From Gonatopus flavifemur (taxonomy: Eukaryota > Arthropoda > Insecta > Hymenoptera > Dryinidae): a DNA stretch of 64,000 bases. The notes below the pieces were generated by a model, which had not been told where the DNA came from, did not search any database, and worked only from the letters and a program-made list of their open reading frames with translations. Shown in pieces: positions 32,501 to 41,720 of this stretch. The stretch is from the NCBI GenBank assembly GCA_018340375.1, contig JAFFJZ010000085.1, positions 62,001-126,000 of the forward strand, in the 5' to 3' direction. The translations under genes and the position numbers were made by a program. Each line of letters begins with the position of its first letter. The stretch's first letter is position 1.

Positions 32501-34117
32501 TGAGAGATTTCATGACATTCTGTTCAAATACCGCTTTTCTATTCGTATCACTTGCATTATTTTGATTCGTTGTTTGTACGGATTTCTGATGTGTGTGATC
32601 TTCGTCATGCGTGTTGGAATTGGTTGCCATGTTTGATTTTGGAATAATAATCCCAATTTCTTGTATATTGTTAATGTGCTGAACTGAACTTCTGGAAAAT
32701 GGATCATCCAATTGTACGTTGACATTGGAATGCTCACTGTTGCAATCATTATTATTCCTTGATATCATCTCATCATGTTTGATATTTTTCGTGGTACGTT
32801 TAGGAAGTTGAGTGATGAGGTAATTAGCCCATTCATCATCCGCCTCTTTTCGCTTTTTTTTCATGACCCGCTTCTGTTCAACAAAATATTTGATACTATA
32901 CTATCTTGAGATTTACATATTTCTGAACATTTTTCAGCAATGATTATCAGTAAAACTTCGATTCAACGACATATGATTTTCATTAAATATTCTATCCATA
33001 AGAGAACAGAAGACAAAACCATTGGCTTAAACATACACTGTGAAAAAAAGTTGTTGAATTCCAAACAAAAATACTTCGAAATTTACAAACGTGTTTTGGA
33101 CAAATCATTTTTGAACTTTTTTTGTAGATTTACCAACAACAGTTTGTGAATTTTCAAAAATCTTCGTAAAATCACAAAATTCGTTGGATATTCATAAACT
33201 TTCGTTCGGTAATTGACAAAAAAGTTTGTGTAAAAAACTACCAAAATTCTTCGACAGTTTTGGAAGTATTCTCTTAGCGTGCAGAGCACGGTCGTATATA
33301 CAGGTCTGGAAATTTTGAGGGTGGGGGATGGGTCGTTTAATGATGAATTTTTCTTCACAGATTGGCCGCAGCGCTGTAATCGAAGTGTATTTATTTGCTG
33401 TTGTGCACGGGAGACGGGAATATCTCGAATTCATTTCTTTCTATCGCTAAACAAGCGAACATCTACACTCCGATTACAGCGCTGAGGTCATTCTGTGAAA
33501 AAATTTTCATCATTAAAAGAACCATCCCCACCATTCAAATTTGGATGAGTTTCCAGACCTGTATATACGACCGTGGTGCAGAGTATATCATCAAGAATTT
33601 TACCTGTTCTTTTTCGTTCATGAAACAATCTGTATTTTCATTTTCGGTTGAATCAATTGGTCCTTGAGGGACGTCTAGATTTTTCTTCATTTTCCGTGGT
33701 CTTTTGAGATTTAGAGATTTCATAAGCATATCTTCCGATTCTGTGGATAATATGAAATTATTGTCCGATCGATTGAAAACGTAGAACATCGATATTTTTA
33801 TATACGATTAATTTCTTAATCAATTATATAAGATTAATTTAAATATAAATTATAATTGATTCCAGTCAAATTTTCTATCTTATTAACTTACCAGCTATTC
33901 TCAGCACATGTACGTAATAATTTTGTTCAATATTCTCTTCATTCCATTTTGATGTTTCAAATTTATATAATTTACTGGAATCGAAATCTGTGAATGAAAT
34001 CGGTCTCAAGTGTTTGATTTTTTTGACCAACACATTTTCTTCGACAGCATCATCGTTGTACCGAACACGCGCCCACCATTCTCTCCATAGTTTATCTTTG
34101 CAATCTGATGATGCCAT
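20392..34117 (-). CDS. Seven-exon host gene, unrecognised basic nuclear-type protein
   Basis: Exons: 33892-34117, 33604-33740, 32471-32873, 30391-30491, 29321-29510, 28087-28264 and 20392-20509. Every junction has GT/AG and the phases agree throughout (1, 0, 1, 0, 1, 2), giving 450 residues from ATG 34117 to TAA 20392. A second in-phase donor for exon 4 at 30357 would add 11 residues. The N-terminal domain (residues 1-75) has [11 protein letters not shown] and [15 protein letters not shown]. Basic stretches KRPRKMKK (88-95) and KKKRK (126-130) look like nuclear localisation signals. A long Asn/Ser/Thr-rich low-complexity region follows, then a folded-looking C-terminal region (256-411) and a tail with a doubled LLDP(A/V)TG motif. 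It weakly recalls BEN-domain-type insect nuclear proteins, but I do not claim that. No function is assigned. Confidence 0.7.
20685..20932. mobile_element. MITE with CACGG(G)AAAAAGAAAACAG ends, copy 1
   Basis: The left end CACGGGAAAAAGAAAACAGC with TGGTTACTGT is mirrored by ACAGTAACCAGTGCTGTTTT and CCCGTG at the right. 248 bp, non-coding. Confidence 0.75.
21650..22026 (+). repeat. GATTCAGAG-type degenerate tandem repeat, unit 1 left
   Basis: Dozens of (A/G)ATTCAGAG(A/G) words about 10-12 bp apart, flanking the mariner. Bounded on the left by CCCTGGTAAAAAAATCTC (21635), whose inverted copy ends at 28048. Confidence 0.8.
22029..23318 (+). mobile_element. Mariner element, duplicated copy 1
   Basis: The left terminal repeat CGAGGGTGGATTGATAAGTT matches inverted AACTTATCAATC / TACCCTCG at 23318. 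TA flanks both sides (22027-22028, 23319-23320). 1290 bp. Confidence 0.95.
22207..23253 (+). pseudogene. Mariner transposase, frameshifted copy 1
   Basis: ATG at 22207. The N-terminal part has the HTH region with [13 protein letters not shown] and DEPRSGRP. A one-base loss in the A-run near 22425 gives TAG at 22441, after which the protein resumes in another frame ([16 protein letters not shown]). The catalytic region has [11 protein letters not shown] (Asp 1), [10 protein letters not shown] (Asp 2) and [12 protein letters not shown] (Asp 3) with 34 residues between the last two, a DD34D mariner. Two compensating indels near 22755-22785 disturb the GEPTPKKAK segment. Ends at TAA 23251. Sequence and terminal repeats differ from the mariner at 7628, so this is a separate lineage. 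Confidence 0.93.
23321..24111 (+). repeat. GATTCAGAG-type degenerate tandem repeat, unit 1 right
   Basis: Continues the array on the other side of the mariner. A longer period also shows, with AAATCTGAATACATT(A/G)AATT and CCGGGAGATTTA recurring about every 75-150 bp. Confidence 0.8.
24274..24520. mobile_element. MITE with CACGG(G)AAAAAGAAAACAG ends, copy 2
   Basis: Copy of 20685-20932 carried in the second duplicated unit. Confidence 0.75.
25235..25611 (+). repeat. GATTCAGAG-type degenerate tandem repeat, unit 2 left
   Basis: Duplicate of 21650-22026; the left boundary CCCTGG is at 25220. Confidence 0.8.
25614..26898 (+). mobile_element. Mariner element, duplicated copy 2
   Basis: Same insertion as 22029-23318, copied with its flanks, so it is a duplication and not a second transposition. 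TA at 25612-25613 and 26899-26900. Confidence 0.95.
25792..26833 (+). pseudogene. Mariner transposase, frameshifted copy 2
   Basis: Shares the loss near residue 75 with copy 1 and adds further single-base losses, mostly in homopolymers (for example CCCCAT to CCCAT, AAAAAGGG to AAAAGGG, and one within CTCCCTAC). The result is several more frameshifts. The catalytic motifs are still legible. Confidence 0.92.
26901..27684 (+). repeat. GATTCAGAG-type degenerate tandem repeat, unit 2 right
   Basis: Duplicate of 23321-24111. It resumes after the MITE at 27951-28048 and ends with the inverted terminus GAGATTTTTTTTACCAGGG. Confidence 0.8.
27693..27950. mobile_element. MITE with 8-bp target duplication
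   Basis: The ends CACAGACTTCTATATAATAC and its inverted copy finish at 27950. ACTCTGAA is repeated at 27685-27692 and 27951-27958. 258 bp, non-coding; 8-bp duplications are typical of hAT-type elements. A truncated copy (24112-24243) ends duplicated unit 1. Confidence 0.85.
28087..28264 (-). CDS. Host gene exon 6
   Basis: Acceptor ACGTTTCAG before 28264; donor TTCTGG|GTATGT at 28086; enters in phase 1 and leaves phase 2. Codes for a charged region ([20 protein letters not shown]...). Confidence 0.75.
28440..29320. other. Intron 5 sequence, no gene
   Basis: Part of host intron 5 (28265-29320). An imperfect inverted repeat at about 28480-28615 is built on ACAAAATGAAT and ATTCATTTTGT. The ORF at 28656-29021 (plus) has no coding signature. 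Confidence 0.4.
29321..29510 (-). CDS. Host gene exon 5
   Basis: Acceptor TTTTGTTTTCAG before 29510; donor CCAAAG|GTATAT at 29320; starts in phase 0 and leaves phase 1. Reads [16 protein letters not shown], then a basic helical segment. Confidence 0.7.
29511..30357. other. Intron 4 sequence, no gene
   Basis: The minus-strand ORF at 29905-30105 ends just before AATAAATAATTG and could look like a gene 3' end, but it has no supporting exons or motif. Confidence 0.35.
30391..30491 (-). CDS. Host gene exon 4
   Basis: Acceptor TTTCTCTGTAG before 30491; donor GAAGAG|GTACGT at 30390. A second donor, AAGAAG|GTGAAT at 30357, is also in phase and would extend the exon by 33 nt. Reads [17 protein letters not shown] and so on. 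Confidence 0.65.
30890..31860. repeat. CAAGCTTGG-type degenerate repeat within intron 3
   Basis: Many CAAGCTTGG, GCTTGGT and GGCAT(C/A)CAAGC words about 15-40 bp apart, as at 13.74-14.57 kb. The hairpin at 31383-31578 is inserted in it. Terminal fragments containing CAT(A)AAGAATTCTT repeat near 30840-30880 and 31855-31945. Confidence 0.45.
31383..31578. mobile_element. Hairpin MITE with near-perfect 80-bp arms
   Basis: ACACGGACAGAAAAATACAG begins the left arm, which includes GATCACTACTCGCGGACCAA. The right arm mirrors it and closes with CTCCGTGT. Only about 35 bases separate the arms. Confidence 0.85.
32072..32443. mobile_element. Palindromic MITE with TACACAGTAAAAAATTTTT ends
   Basis: The terminal 19-mer at 32072 is inverted at 32443. 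Inside, 32088-32285 is itself a hairpin (GAGTGTTGATTCAACAC, TTGAATCAACACTC). Lies in intron 3, about 30 bp from exon 3. Confidence 0.8.
32471..32873 (-). CDS. Host gene exon 3
   Basis: Acceptor TTTGTTGAACAG before 32873; donor GAAATTG|GTGAGT at 32470. 134 codons, basic start then Asn/Ser/Thr/His-rich low complexity, ending in a heptad-like [14 protein letters not shown]; leaves phase 1. Confidence 0.75.
33287..33575. mobile_element. hAT-type MITE in intron 2, 8-bp target duplication
   Basis: The ends CACGGTCGTATATACAGG and its inverted copy enclose 289 bp. GTGCAGAG is repeated at 33279-33286 and 33576-33583 and fits the hAT consensus nTnnnnAn. A second internal inverted pair flanks TTCATCATTAAA. 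It sits about 30 bp from exon 2. A related single end lies at 41397. Confidence 0.88.
33604..33740 (-). CDS. Host gene exon 2
   Basis: Acceptor TTATCCACAG before 33740; donor GAACAG|GTAAAA at 33603. Codes for a basic stretch (KRPRKMKK) and an acidic end; leaves phase 0. Confidence 0.75.
33892..34117 (-). CDS. Host gene exon 1
   Basis: ATG at 34117 (context AATAATGGC); donor GCTG|GTAAGT at 33891; ends in phase 1 after 75 codons. Codes for the Trp-rich N-terminal domain. Confidence 0.7.
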
Positions 34118-34793
34118 TATTCCTTTTGTGCTCTCTTATCTGGAAATCATACATGGATACTGGTGATAATGATTTACACAAAAGCATGTGAATGCTGAGT
34201 GCTTATATGTTGAATGTAGGGTATTTACTCCTCTACGTTGAGCATGATACGGATACTGAATAATTCATTTCTACAATGTATATACCTTTGAAAGAGTGAG
34301 CGAAGGTAAGATGGATATGCGATTGATTATCTTTAACGATTTCATTTTCGATTGAGTAATTCAAATGTTAGAAGCACTCATGCGTTAGAAGGAACGGGTG
34401 AAATTTCGGGCCAATTTTTGTTATTATTATAAATGAATATGAATTCCGAATAAGGAATAAGGAATACATGAAGTCAAAGCTGAACTCCCTCGTGTGGATT
34501 TAGCTGTGTTCATGATTTTCAATTATTAGAAAACAAATGACAAAAAATATTCCACATTTGAAGGTTAGAATTTTCGAAATCATTTCAGATCAATAGGCAT
34601 CAGGAAGAGATCAAAACTTTCACTGAGAGTCTAATTCTGATTAGAGACTTGAATATGGTATATTGTAAATTGTCGGTTGACGTGTAATTCACAGGAAAAA
34701 AGTGGACACAAAATTTCACGCCGATCCTGATGCTTAATGCTCTTCCACGTATCGAATGAGACACCAGAAATTTTCCCTAATTCTATATTTATA
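34118..34793. other. Upstream region of the host gene
   Basis: AT-rich. It should contain the promoter and 5' UTR of the minus-strand host gene, but no core promoter element stands out. Confidence 0.35.
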
Positions 34794-34804
34794 TTGAATA
34801 TTCT

Positions 34805-37800
34805 CCTCCCCGTGGATGATTGCGGGTCTCCCAGGGGGATATTCATGATACCTGTCCTTGATATCCTTTTTATCCATCCCTGGTAGTATCTGCTTCCTTT
34901 ACGTGGTGGGGAGGATAAGTATCTCAGAGTTGGATCTTTTTTTTGAGTGGAATAAACTACTCAAGAGAAAGAATACAAACTGAGAGAAACGAAATCATCC
35001 TAATGCCAGAAACATCGGAAAAATTAAACGGGAGGAAAGCAAGGGGAAACTACCTTCCTTGACATGTTTCAATACTCCCCGAGGAAATGAAACCTTTTCC
35101 TAACCTGGAATATTATGTAACAAAAACAAACAAACAAATTAATTAATACATGATGGCGCTCTCTCGGGTAAAATATTCCGGAGGTAAACTAGTCTCCCGT
35201 TCGGATCTCCGGGTGGAGGCTGCTTGAGGAAGCTTCATCAGCAAGGAACGGAAACCGAAGAATAGGATAGGGGAAAGAAACAACGTTCTTCGAGTCGGAG
35301 CGTGGGATGTTAGATCACTGGGGCAAGCGGGAAAATTAGAAAATTTGAAATTAGAAATGAATAGGTTGAATATAGACGTGATGGGGATTAGGGAAATGAG
35401 ATGGCCACGAGAGGGCGATTTCTGGAGTGGGGATTATAGAATAATTCATACATGATCAAAGAACGGTCAAGCAGGTGTAGGAATTGTAATACATAAAAGA
35501 ACAGGAAATAGAATAGAAAATTATTTGCAACATAATGAACGTGTGATGATGGTTAGAATCAGAACAAAACCGGTAGACACAGTCATAGTCCAAGTATACA
35601 TGCCGACATCTGCATATTCGGAGGAAGATATTGAAAAAACGTACGAAGAAATAGAAGAAGTGATAGAATATGTGAAGGGAGAAGAGAATTTGATAGTGAT
35701 GGGGGATTGGAATGCGGTAGTAGGACAAGGAAAAGAGGACAACATTATAGGAGATTTCGCGTTAGGGAGGAGGAACGATAGAGGACAACGTTTAGTCGAA
35801 TTTTGTGAAAATCATAAGATGATTATCACAAGCACTTTATTCGAAAATCATCCAAGAAGAATCTACACTTGAAAAATGCCAGGAGATACAGCAAGATACC
35901 AAACTGATTACATATTAGTGAAACAAAGATTTAGAAACCAAGTGAAAAACTGTAAAACTTATCCCGGTGCAGATATAGATAGTGATCATAATATGTTGAT
36001 GATGAAATGTTCTCTGAAATCCAAATCTCTGAAGGAGGAAAGTGAAATGCAGAAAAGATGGAATTTGAAGAACCTCAAGCAAAAACAAAATTGGGAGATC
36101 AAAAAGAGAAAGACTTGGGAATAGAGAGGAGATGGACAAAGATGAAGGGGAATATAAGAGAATGTGCGGATAAGATTTTGAAGAATGATGGAGTAGAACC
36201 TAAAAACCCATGGATAACGGGAGAAATTTTAGAATTGATAAATGAAAGAAGAAAATACAAGAATAATGATAGCCAAGAAGGCCAGCAACGATACAAATCA
36301 TTGAGAAATAAAATAATAAGAGGATCAAGGGAAGCAAAAGAACAGTGGTTAGAAGAGAAATTTCAGGAAATAAACATAAGATTGCATTTAGGAAAAATAG
36401 ATGAAGCATATAGGATTATTAAAAGATTTTTCGGACAAATGAAATCTAGAAGCAATAAGATTAGAAACTCTCTAGGACGACAATTGATAGAAACGGAAGG
36501 GAAAATAGAACAGTGGATCAATCATTTGGAAGACTTGTGTAGAGAAAACGATGATATAGCACTCTTAGAGAAGGAGGAGGATGTAGATGAGGAAGAATTG
36601 GGAGATTCGACATTGAGATCAGAATTCGACAAGGCTTTGAAAGAATTGAGAAATAATAAAGCGCCAGGCATAGATGGCATAAGTGCGGACCTTATGAAAG
36701 CCTCCAGTGAAGGAACTCGCGACGCACTGTTTGAATTGATTAGAGATATGTACGAAAAAGGAGAAGTACCGGAAGATTTCCAAAAGAATAAAATTCTCGC
36801 TATCCCGAAAGAACAAGGGGCAGACGAATGCGAGCACTACAGAACGATCAGTTTAACTTCACATGCTTCGAAAATACTGACCAAAATTATATATAGGAGG
36901 ATGGAAAATAAAATAGAGAGTAGATTGGCAGGAGATCAGTTCGGTTTTAGAAAAAATAGGGGAACGCGAGAAGCAATCTTAGCACTCAGGGCAGTAATAG
37001 AGAAAAGGATAGCGGTGAAGAAATCTGTGTACATAGGTTTTGTAGATATACAAAAGGCTTTCGATAATGTGGACTGGGAGAAGATGTTTGCGATCCTGAA
37101 GAAAGTGGGAATAAATTATGAAGATAGAAGAATAATATACGAATTATATAAGAATCAAAGTGCACTAATAAACATAGAGGGTCAGGAAGGGGAAGCACAA
37201 ATAAGGAGAGGGGTGAGACAAGGATGCTCATTATCGCCACTGATTTTCAATGTATATATAGAAGAAGCAATTAACGAAGTGAAGGAGGAAATTCAATCGA
37301 AATTACAGATTCAGGGAGAAAATATAAGTATGTTGAGATTCGCGGATGACATAGCTATATTGGCCACGAGTAGTACTGAGTTAGAAAATATTCTCAACAC
37401 TATGAGAGCAATATTATTGGAAAACTATTGTATGAATATGAATAAAGACAAAACAAAATTCATGATGTGTACAGCAGCGAAAACAGCTAGAAGAACGAAA
37501 ATCAAAATAGATACCGAGACAATTGAACAGGTGAAAGAATTCAAATATCTAGGAAGCATAATTACAGAGAACGGCAAAAGCGAAAGAGATATAAGAGCAA
37601 GAGTAGCACAAGGGAAGCAGGCTTTTTACCAAAAGAGACAGTCATCATGCTCAAAAAATATAAGCTTGGAAGTAAGGAAGGAATTCTTGGAAAGTTACGT
37701 TTGGAGCACAGCATTATATGGTTGCGAAACTTGGACAATGGGGAAAACTGATCAACGAAGACTTGTAGCTTTTGAAATGTGGTGTTATAGGAGGATGCTC

Positions 37801-38126
37801 AGAATAAAATGGATAGACAAAGTCAAAAATGAAGAAGTGCTCGAGCAGATAAATGAAGAAAGAAATCTTTTGAAACACATCGTGAAAAGGAGAAGCAATC
37901 TTATAGGACACACATTACGGCATAAGAGTTTATTGAAAACAATATTGGAAGGGAAAATGAATGGTAAAACTGGTAAAGGTAGACCTAGAGCAAGTTATAT
38001 GAAGCAAATCGTACAAGGCAAGGGATGTAGTAGATATGTAGAAATTAAACGTTTGGCGGATAATAGACAGGGGTGGAGGGTTACATCAAACCAGTCGTAA
38101 GACTGATTACTTGATGATGATGATGA
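34805..38126 (+). mobile_element. Full-length RTE-like LINE, copy 1
   Basis: 3322 bp from the 5' UTR (starting CCTCCCCGTGG) to a short (GAT)n tail. TTGAATATTCT is repeated exactly at 34794-34804 and 38127-38137, an 11-bp target duplication. Encodes endonuclease then reverse transcriptase in one ORF, with no separate ORF1. The trinucleotide tail fits RTE-type elements. The same 5' UTR and 3' end occur in the copy at 43087-50307. Confidence 0.92.
35153..38100 (+). pseudogene. RTE-like endonuclease-reverse transcriptase, disrupted
   Basis: ATG ATG at 35153 opens an APE-type endonuclease: WDVRSL (normally WNVRSL, so the catalytic Asn is Asp here), a REMRW motif with the Glu, VYMPTS, VMGDWNAVVG, and DSDHNM with the Asp-His pair. 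This frame is cut by TGA at 35225, 35453 and 35870. A 32-nt deletion near 36095, compared with copy 2, then shifts frame. The RT part is open from 36058 to TAA 38098: NNKAPGIDGIS, FGFRKNRGTREAI, FVDIQKAFDNVDW, RRGVRQGCSLSPLIFN, the catalytic MLRFADDIA, then KYLGSIIT and the YGCETWT / MWCYRRMLRIKW C-terminal region. The RT half is intact; the protein as a whole cannot be made. Confidence 0.9.
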
Positions 38127-38137
38127 TTGAATATTCT

Positions 38138-39035
38138 ACATGGGAAAAATTAACAAATTTTCTCCATGAATTATGCGTGCAAATCGGTGAAATGTCCATA
38201 AAAAATCAAATTTTCCCATCACTTACCATTCAATCAATTTCGGCTGTTGATTCCCGCATGTCTATTTTGTTCAATAACAGTTGAAAAGAACAAAACATTA
38301 CTACCCGGTAAATGATGCGGTATTTCATATATTTCCAACCAATAAAAAATTAGGACCAATAAGAATCGTTCAGTACATGAGTCATCGTCAAGAGGGAAAT
38401 TTGAACACAATATGAGAATATAAAAGAAATGAATCAAATTGTAAAAATGATTGATACGAAACAAATAGTATTCAATAAGAGAGCGCTTCTGAAGAATGAA
38501 TTAAGATGATACTAACGGCATGGCAGCAGCTGAATGGTTTGTCACGCCACTTGTCTTGCCTTGAGAGTGGCCTCTAAAGAATTTTCCACAATTGATCGCA
38601 ATCACATTATTACACAAGAAACAAAGCAGGATCGATTTGTTGAATGTATTATAAATCTATCAGTCAAAACTTCGATGTACTTCATTCATCATGTTTTATC
38701 ATTATTATTTCATCATTCATTACGGATTCGGGCTTTGATTTTATACTCCATTTCTTCAATCATGGAGGTACACAGAGGAGAGTTTCATATTAAAGATTAC
38801 TATATTCGTATGGTACTCTTAGGATATACTCTATTATGAGGCTCAGAATCATATTTATTTCAAATTCCAACATATTTATCCTTCTCTTCACGAGAGCGTA
38901 TGGTGAACTCTCGTATATTTGTGGTTCATAACGACATAATCAAGTATATCCCAAAAGCAGAATATAAATACGGTTAACTCTGAAATGAAATCTTCTCTGT
39001 GCAGAAAAACAATAGGACTGAAGTTTTTTGTGATT
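38138..39035. other. No gene recognised
   Basis: AT-rich; ORFs such as 38534-38839 lack coding features. Confidence 0.4.
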
Positions 39036-39213
39036 AATTACTACCCAGCAAAAAATCTGGAATTGAAATAGAAAATTTCCTATTCTTTCCAATTCCTTTT
39101 CATTCTTTCTAATTCTTTTCAATTCGAAATTTCAAAATTCGAATTGGAAAGAATTTAAAAAAAAATAGGAAATTTTCTATTTCAATTCCAGATTTTTTGC
39201 TGGGTAAAGTAAT
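39036..39213. mobile_element. Hairpin MITE with ACCCAGCAAAAAATCTGG ends
   Basis: The left arm, ACCCAGCAAAAAATCTGG followed by AATTGAAATAGAAAATTTCC, is mirrored to GCTGGGT at the right end. The arms meet in an AATTC-rich turn near 39125. Non-coding. Confidence 0.82.
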
Positions 39214-39411
39214 CTGCATAAAAAATTCAGCGACATAATTTATGATTGATTTTTCAATTATTATGATATAAAAGTTTATTTTAATTTGTTGCGCATTATT
39301 GTTTTTGTGAATAAGTTGAAATAATACAACAATTTTTGACACAAAAAAATTCAATATTCTAATATTCTAATTGACAGGTTGAACTTTTGAATTGTATATA
39401 AATAAATGCAG

Positions 39412-41274
39412 TCAATCGCCATAACATCCGAATGGGATATTACAAACAAAATCGCCATTGTCCAGATGCATAAAAATACTCTGGCCAAAAATGTCTTTCT
39501 CCTTTATTGCTTCTAAATTCCCTTCTCTCAAGACTTTTTGAACGTGATACGATTTTAGATATTTATCACCCAAAATTGGTTCCGAAGTAGTTATGAATTT
39601 TCTGATGAGAATTACAATCTTTTGTTCATTCCCAAATGTAATTCGACAAATCTTATGTATTCTGCCCGTTGTGCCTGTACTGGTATATATGTAAGAATCA
39701 TTCGTGCGTCGCGTGCGAGTATAAGAAGCACTGGTGAAGCGGAGTTTGTTAAAAATCATTTTTTCAAAAACTCTTATGTCTTGCACGTCTAATCCATCGA
39801 AGCAAGCTTGTTCTTCTGCGCTCAGAATCGAAGTAAAACCAAGTCCGACTAAAGTTGTTTTCTCGTAGCGAACACAAAACTTATTAGATTTCTCGAACAA
39901 TTCAGCACAAAAATGTGCTGTGACGTCACTTGATGCATATTCATCGCACCAACTCGATAATGATGTGAAAGTTTGAAATTTTCGAGCCAGTTCTTCAGCA
40001 ATACGTGTTGGATTTTTTTGTAATTGAAGAAGGGTTCTATTGTGACTTTCGAAAGGGAAAGTGTTCATTGTCCAAAGTGGACCGAAATCATCAACAGTTT
40101 TGGGAAGATGTGTCAGAAGATGAATATTATAGACCATTGAAGTTTTTCCATAATATTTCTGATATAAATAGACATATCTCAAGAACAATTTGTTTGCATA
40201 CTCCAAATTTGCCCCAGTGATGGACGTTTGCAGTAGAATATTTAGTGCTTCTGAAAGTATACCTATATGCAGTAGATACTTTCGAGGTAATATCCCATCC
40301 AAACAGGGTATACAATAAAAAAGACACCACGACCTGTATTCTGAAGCCTTCCATAATTTCCGGCTGCGAATACTTCGAGGAGTTCGTGTAATACTTGTAG
40401 GTGGTTGAATACTCAATAACCTGCTGTCTATCACATCGAGATGAGAATCTGGACCAATATAATATTTTTGGCCAACCGATGTTAAAATTAATTCCAAATG
40501 GTGACGCACCTTCCCCAAAAGCACAGAGTGCATGTAATCTGGCACCATGCCGTCCACTACATTGAAATATAGTAGATTGTGGAGAGGTGATGGTCCTTTC
40601 ACTCCATGAACTACTCTCGCCTTTTTATCGGGATGATTTCGATTTTCAAATGCCTTTGAGGTATCCATCAAAATTTCCTTGTGTGTTCTATCAGCAGATT
40701 TAGCGGATATGGTGAATCTTGGTCCGTTTGGAGTACGCTCTGTCACTTGATAGCACAATGTGCAGCCATATTGTCCGTTGAACTGACTCATATCCAACAT
40801 TTTGCATCGTGCAAAAGAGTCTACAACACTGCACAGAGGGATTATTTTGCTGTTGACATTTTGTCCATTGAAAAACCAATTCAAACCTCTCGTTGCTAAT
40901 ACATCAGCTTCTTCTACGAATGGGTGTAAAAATATTTGCATATTCGGATCTGTCTCACCAACATAAATACCACCTAACAAGGTGTACTCCGAACGTAAAT
41001 GTCTAGGTAGTTCATTTATAGTGAGGCAAATAGGCCACATTCTCTGTTTTGAGGCTTTACCCAGAGGAACTCCGTCAGTATTAAACGTATAGGACATGTT
41101 ATGACGATCAGCTAATATTTGACCTGGTGCACTCAACTTTTGATACACTTTTCCATCGTAAACGTCTTCGAAATTGTCTTCGACCAGTTTTTGTCTTGCA
41201 AATCTTGAATGAAGAGCGTTTACAAAATTGTTCTCGTTCAAACATTTACAGAAGTTACGATCATTCATGTACAA
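39412..41274 (-). CDS. CACTA (En/Spm)-like Tnp2-type transposase
   Basis: An uninterrupted frame of 620 codons, ending in TGA at 39412. Motifs in order: YTFNTDGVPLGKASKQRMWP (first candidate catalytic Asp, residues about 60-80), CLTINELPRHLR, LFNWFFNGQNVNSK-like region, CSVVDSFARCKML and FNGQYGCTLCYQV (Cys pair), GVKGPSPLHNL, VPDYMHSVLLGKVRHHLE, ITRTPRSIRSRKLWKASEYR, CLDGILPRKYLLH, YNIHLLTHLP, and GPLWTMNTFPFESHNRTLL. This matches the Tnp2 family of CACTA elements as found in animals. The frame opens after TAA, with the first ATG two codons in, so an upstream exon may be missing. No terminal repeats were found, so element limits are unknown. Absence of stops suggests recent activity or selection. 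Confidence 0.82.
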   Translation of the reverse strand: MYMNDRNFCKCLNENNFVNALHSRFARQKLVEDNFEDVYDGKVYQKLSAPGQILADRHNMSYTFNTDGVPLGKASKQRMWPICLTINELPRHLRSEYTLLGGIYVGETDPNMQIFLHPFVEEADVLATRGLNWFFNGQNVNSKIIPLCSVVDSFARCKMLDMSQFNGQYGCTLCYQVTERTPNGPRFTISAKSADRTHKEILMDTSKAFENRNHPDKKARVVHGVKGPSPLHNLLYFNVVDGMVPDYMHSVLLGKVRHHLELILTSVGQKYYIGPDSHLDVIDSRLLSIQPPTSITRTPRSIRSRKLWKASEYRSWCLFYCIPCLDGILPRKYLLHIGILSEALNILLQTSITGANLEYANKLFLRYVYLYQKYYGKTSMVYNIHLLTHLPKTVDDFGPLWTMNTFPFESHNRTLLQLQKNPTRIAEELARKFQTFTSLSSWCDEYASSDVTAHFCAELFEKSNKFCVRYEKTTLVGLGFTSILSAEEQACFDGLDVQDIRVFEKMIFNKLRFTSASYTRTRRTNDSYIYTSTGTTGRIHKICRITFGNEQKIVILIRKFITTSEPILGDKYLKSYHVQKVLREGNLEAIKEKDIFGQSIFMHLDNGDFVCNIPFGCYGD

Positions 41275-41396
41275 GTGACAAAATCCAACGTTTTTTTAAT
41301 TCCTAAAGTTTCACCTTATTCATAGCCTATACTTGAATGTAATTGATTCGATCTATTCTTCTGTAATATGTTGATACAATATGAGTGTATTACAAA

Positions 41397-41720
41397 CACG
41401 GTCGTATATACTGGCCTGAAAACTCTTGTGATGTTCGATGGTGGGGTCAAAGAGAATCAGAAAGAGTGGAAACGGTCATAGGAGAACAGTACAACTTACC
41501 GTGGCGAGTTTCAGCGTCTCCTCGCAGCACAGCGGCTGAGTATTCTGAAGAGATACACATGATGAATAGGGGTAGTTCGCCACTGAGACTGCAAATGGCC
41601 TACTTAGTCGAATATACAGCGCTCCCACTCTATCTGATCCTCTTTGATGGGGGTCAGGGTATGCGAGGTCTAACGATAATCGAAAAACAACGAGCTTGAG
41701 CGCCGTCTGACGCAACATGG
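41397..41720. mobile_element. One end of a hAT-type MITE relative
   Basis: CACGGTCGTATATACTGGCC and GATGGTGGGGTC at 41397 match the end of the 33287-33575 MITE, but no inverted partner was found. Probably a truncated or larger related element. Confidence 0.5.
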
